Positions 61,856 through 64,000 of a DNA stretch of 64,000 nt are shown here, one piece after another (position 1 is the stretch's first letter; each line of letters opens with the position of its first letter). A model generated the notes under the pieces. It made no database searches. It worked only from the letters and a program-made list of their open reading frames with translations, and was not told the origin of the DNA. The stretch lies in the NCBI GenBank assembly GCA_030141605.1, contig JAQGDQ010000339.1:1-64000 (forward strand), written 5' to 3'. The stretch is from Tubiluchus corallicola. Taxonomy: Eukaryota; Priapulida; Priapulimorpha; Priapulimorphida; Tubiluchidae. The translations under genes were made by a program, and so were the position numbers.

Positions 61856-61953
61856 GACAAGTTTACAGTATGGAATAAATTGTCTGAAACGACTTAATTA
61901 TAACAAGAAAGAATTGCTACAGCGACGAGAGAACAGCGCCACTAATATGAAAG
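61856..61953 (+). CDS. PPFIA: liprin-alpha exon 22, end of SAM2
   Basis: Ninety-eight bases. G completes Arg, then TSLQYGINCLKRLNYNKKEL and LQRRENSATNMK. Family members read [33 protein letters not shown]. The acceptor is gccttcttgttttcag and the donor G|gtacag. The NSATNMK end differs from the family but the phase-1 join restores DVLVW. Confidence 0.96.
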
Positions 61954-62128
61954 GTACAGTAGGTAATTGGTTTAGTGATGCCGATTGCAATATGCGCCCA
62001 GTAATAATATTGTTCCTTTGTTGTCGTCGTTACTGTTGCAGCCACTGCCGTCTTCATTAATGGATAATTTTTGTGTTTATGGGTAAGCATTGCCTGTATT
62101 TCAATCGTAACTGTTTCGTTTTTTGCAG

Positions 62129-62304
62129 ACGTGTTAGTCTGGACGAATGATCGTGTAGTGAAATGGGTTTGCCAGGTCGGTTTGAAGGATTTTTCCTGTA
62201 ACTTGCCGGAATCGGGAGTTCACGGAGCTCTGATAGCTCTTGATGAAAGCTTTGATCATAACAGTATGGCACTGGCCTTGCAAATACCTACTACCAATAC
62301 ACAG
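62129..62304 (+). CDS. PPFIA: liprin-alpha exon 23, SAM3
   Basis: 176 bases. AC completes Asp, then [40 protein letters not shown] and [12 protein letters not shown]. It corresponds to family DVLVWSNDRVIRWI and [15 protein letters not shown] of SAM3. The acceptor is gtttcgttttttgcag; the donor CAG|gtgatg is weak at +4 to +6. CSCNLPES in place of YANNLIES is a local divergence (here read FSCNLPES). Confidence 0.97.
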
Positions 62305-62394
62305 GTGATGAGATGTTTTATTGTGGTTTGTTCCGTGTTTTCCCAATGTGGCGTTCAGTATTCAGATTCTTGATTCTAGAAATTAAATTTAAAC

Positions 62395-62673
62395 AGCGAA
62401 ACCTGTTATTTTGTAAGAGGCACGTTCTTAAAGCACAAGAAAACTCCCAGCTTACATGAAGCTTAAAAATTCGTCTTGAAACTTGCTATACTTTTGCTGA
62501 AGATTGACAGCTCGCTACTTTTCTTCAGGACAAATGACTTCATTGGAAATGGGAGCGCTTACGCATGAAGTGATCGCGACTTTAAAGTGATTGTATTACT
62601 TACACGAGGCGCAATCCTAACATTTTTCTCAGAGATTGAAATAACCTCCTAGAAGACTCAGCCTTTCCTTTAA
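62395..62673 (+). mobile_element. composite fragment of the TTAAAGGAAAA families
   Basis: The part 62395-62490 (cttaaagcacaagaaaactc, ttcgtcttgaaacttg) resembles the start of 32356-33051. The part 62490-62673 (cagctcgctacttttcttca, gaagtgatcgcgactttaaa, gcctttcctttaaa) equals the right half of 41018-41524. Confidence 0.7.
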
Positions 62674-62862
62674 ACGTGCAATTTAGATTTATCATACTCT
62701 TTTCACAAAGTCACAAAGTTGAGCAGTGTTTACCACTATAATGTCATTTTTTTACCTTCTTCACACTTGACAAAGTGATCAGTTTGACTTATTCATATTT
62801 AGACAGTTATTTAATAAATGCTATAACTTATAGCATCGTCAGCCTGTGTCCTACGTGAATTA

Positions 62863-63309
62863 CAGTGTTCACTCACTTATCGCGGGTGTTCCTTTCCAGG
62901 CGATAAGTAAATTTCCACGACGTAGGGACACTATACTTATTTAATACACATTTGGGTGGCATCGTAGGGCTTGAATAAATTCAGTCTCTAACGAAAATTT
63001 CACAAATAGCATACTAGAAAACAAATTGCACGGTACTTGAGCCAATCAGCGACTGGGATGCAGAGCAGCATTCTCTGGTTGGTCGCTTTCCATCAATCAA
63101 CCAATCGTGTGTTGTGTACAATCTCACTTCGGCAAGTAGCATCTCAAGCGTGCGCAAGTACTGCATTTTGTTTTTGGTGTGTATTCATCCGCCGAATAAA
63201 TACACTATTTACTGTAAATGGTAATTTTTTATGATTTATAATATTCTTTGAAAACCCGCGAAACAGCGAGTCCACGATAAATGAACCCCGAAGTAGCGAG
63301 GGAACACTG
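62863..63309. mobile_element. CAGTGTTCCCTC TIR element, copy 2
   Basis: Near-identical to 1667-2126 with the same ends and TA flanks. It lost about 15 bp of the left hairpin (ccaggcgataagt in place of the longer form). It ends 53 bp before exon 24. Confidence 0.88.
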
Positions 63310-63362
63310 TATTAGTTTTAGTGGAATTTTTGTACTACCTGCTGATTTGATGATATTTTCAG

Positions 63363-63431
63363 GCTCGTCAGATATTGGAAAGAGAATTTAACAACTTGTT
63401 AGCAATGGGAACTGATAGGCGGTTAGACGAG
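63363..63431 (+). CDS. PPFIA: liprin-alpha exon 24, end of SAM3 region
   Basis: Twenty-three codons, phase 0: ARQILEREFNNLLAMGTDRR then LDE, equal to family ARQILEREYNNLLALGTERRLDE. The acceptor is ttgatgatattttcag and the donor GAG|gtgggt. The next family segment (SDDKNFRR... to the C-terminal motif ending TYSC) was not found before 64000, so it lies beyond the window. Confidence 0.96.
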
Positions 63432-64000
63432 GTGGGTAATATTAGACATGTCTTGCTTCGCTTTCGTGTAAAGTGTTGTGTTTTTTTCGATAATGAAATA
63501 TGATATCAGATTTTAAAATTAAGTAAACATTGGGTAATTCCTTCAGGACCGTAAGATTTTGCTGCATTTTGCACATGTGAGTTCATGAAAAACTGCTCTC
63601 ACTAAACAGCGATTACATTATATGTGGTAATTTTTGTAGGCTTCTACTCCTCACACAGTAGATTTTCATGCAAAATTATGTAGAAATTGCACTAGCTTAC
63701 CTTTGACAAATTAAAAATCGGTTTTTGACGAAAAAATTGAAAAAAGCCTTCAGTAATTACAGTATTTGCACTGTAACAATGTACAGTATCACTTGTGTGA
63801 ATTGGCTAAAACAGAAAATTTTAACTATCCAGACACAACATTCTGATATACTTTGACCTCAAGTCTGCTCTATTTTTAAGGAGAAATTCCTGTTAAAAGG
63901 TGAAACAACCTTAATTTCTCCTTGGCTGATTGGTTAGTTTTTCCTGGAATAGCAGCAGAACACTCCACAGCTTGGGCTGTAGTAAGAAGGTGATCTATAA
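63432..64000. other. start of the next liprin-alpha intron
   Basis: No exon with the family sequence following RRLDE was found. Only AT-rich unique sequence is seen. Confidence 0.5.

Overview
This window is one stretch of an animal genome. It is filled almost entirely by a single plus-strand, multi-exon gene for liprin-alpha (PPFIA / Syd-2 family), the presynaptic active-zone scaffold. I recognise 24 exons with GT-AG junctions between 3260 and 63431. They join without a frame break into about 1,127 codons, or 1,091 if the cassette-like exon at 38250-38357 is left out. The start codon exon lies upstream of the window or was not recognised, and the C-terminal exons after the third SAM domain lie downstream. 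The strong match to bilaterian liprin-alpha, the AT-rich introns of 1-16 kb and the load of tRNA-derived SINEs, hAT-like elements and MITE-like families suggest an invertebrate bilaterian. I cannot name the species.

Layout: 1-3259 is an upstream intron or flank with two terminal-inverted-repeat (TIR) elements. Exons 1-7 (3260-21950) encode the N-terminal liprin-homology coiled coil. A roughly 16 kb intron follows, holding several minisatellites, a (CT)n tract and transposons, with a possible 36-codon cassette exon near its end (38250-38357). Exons 9-14 (39442-50568) encode the second half of the coiled coil and the conserved segment ending in LQEQLDAIN. Exons 15-18 encode the less conserved Ser/Pro-rich middle with the SQDSLNK and KKKGIK motifs. 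Exons 19-24 (57245-63431) encode SAM1, SAM2 and SAM3. No second protein-coding gene is supported on either strand.

The introns hold about a dozen minisatellites and at least ten families of short TIR elements, several present two to six times in the window. They also hold five hAT-like non-autonomous elements with near-matching 8-bp target duplications, two clear tRNA-derived SINE copies plus one tRNA-like fragment, and a decayed LINE fragment.

The most unusual signal is a recurring link between tandem repeats and splice sites. Two minisatellites (39519-40010 and 50549-50760) begin inside the last bases of a coding exon, so they repeat its real 5' splice site. A third (about 8455-9850) carries about 17 exact CAG|GTAAG donor motifs. 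In all three the unit also contains an acceptor-like pyrimidine-AG in sense orientation. In addition, exon 15 has a diverged tandem copy 123 bp downstream, with more silent than replacement changes, that has lost its AG acceptor.
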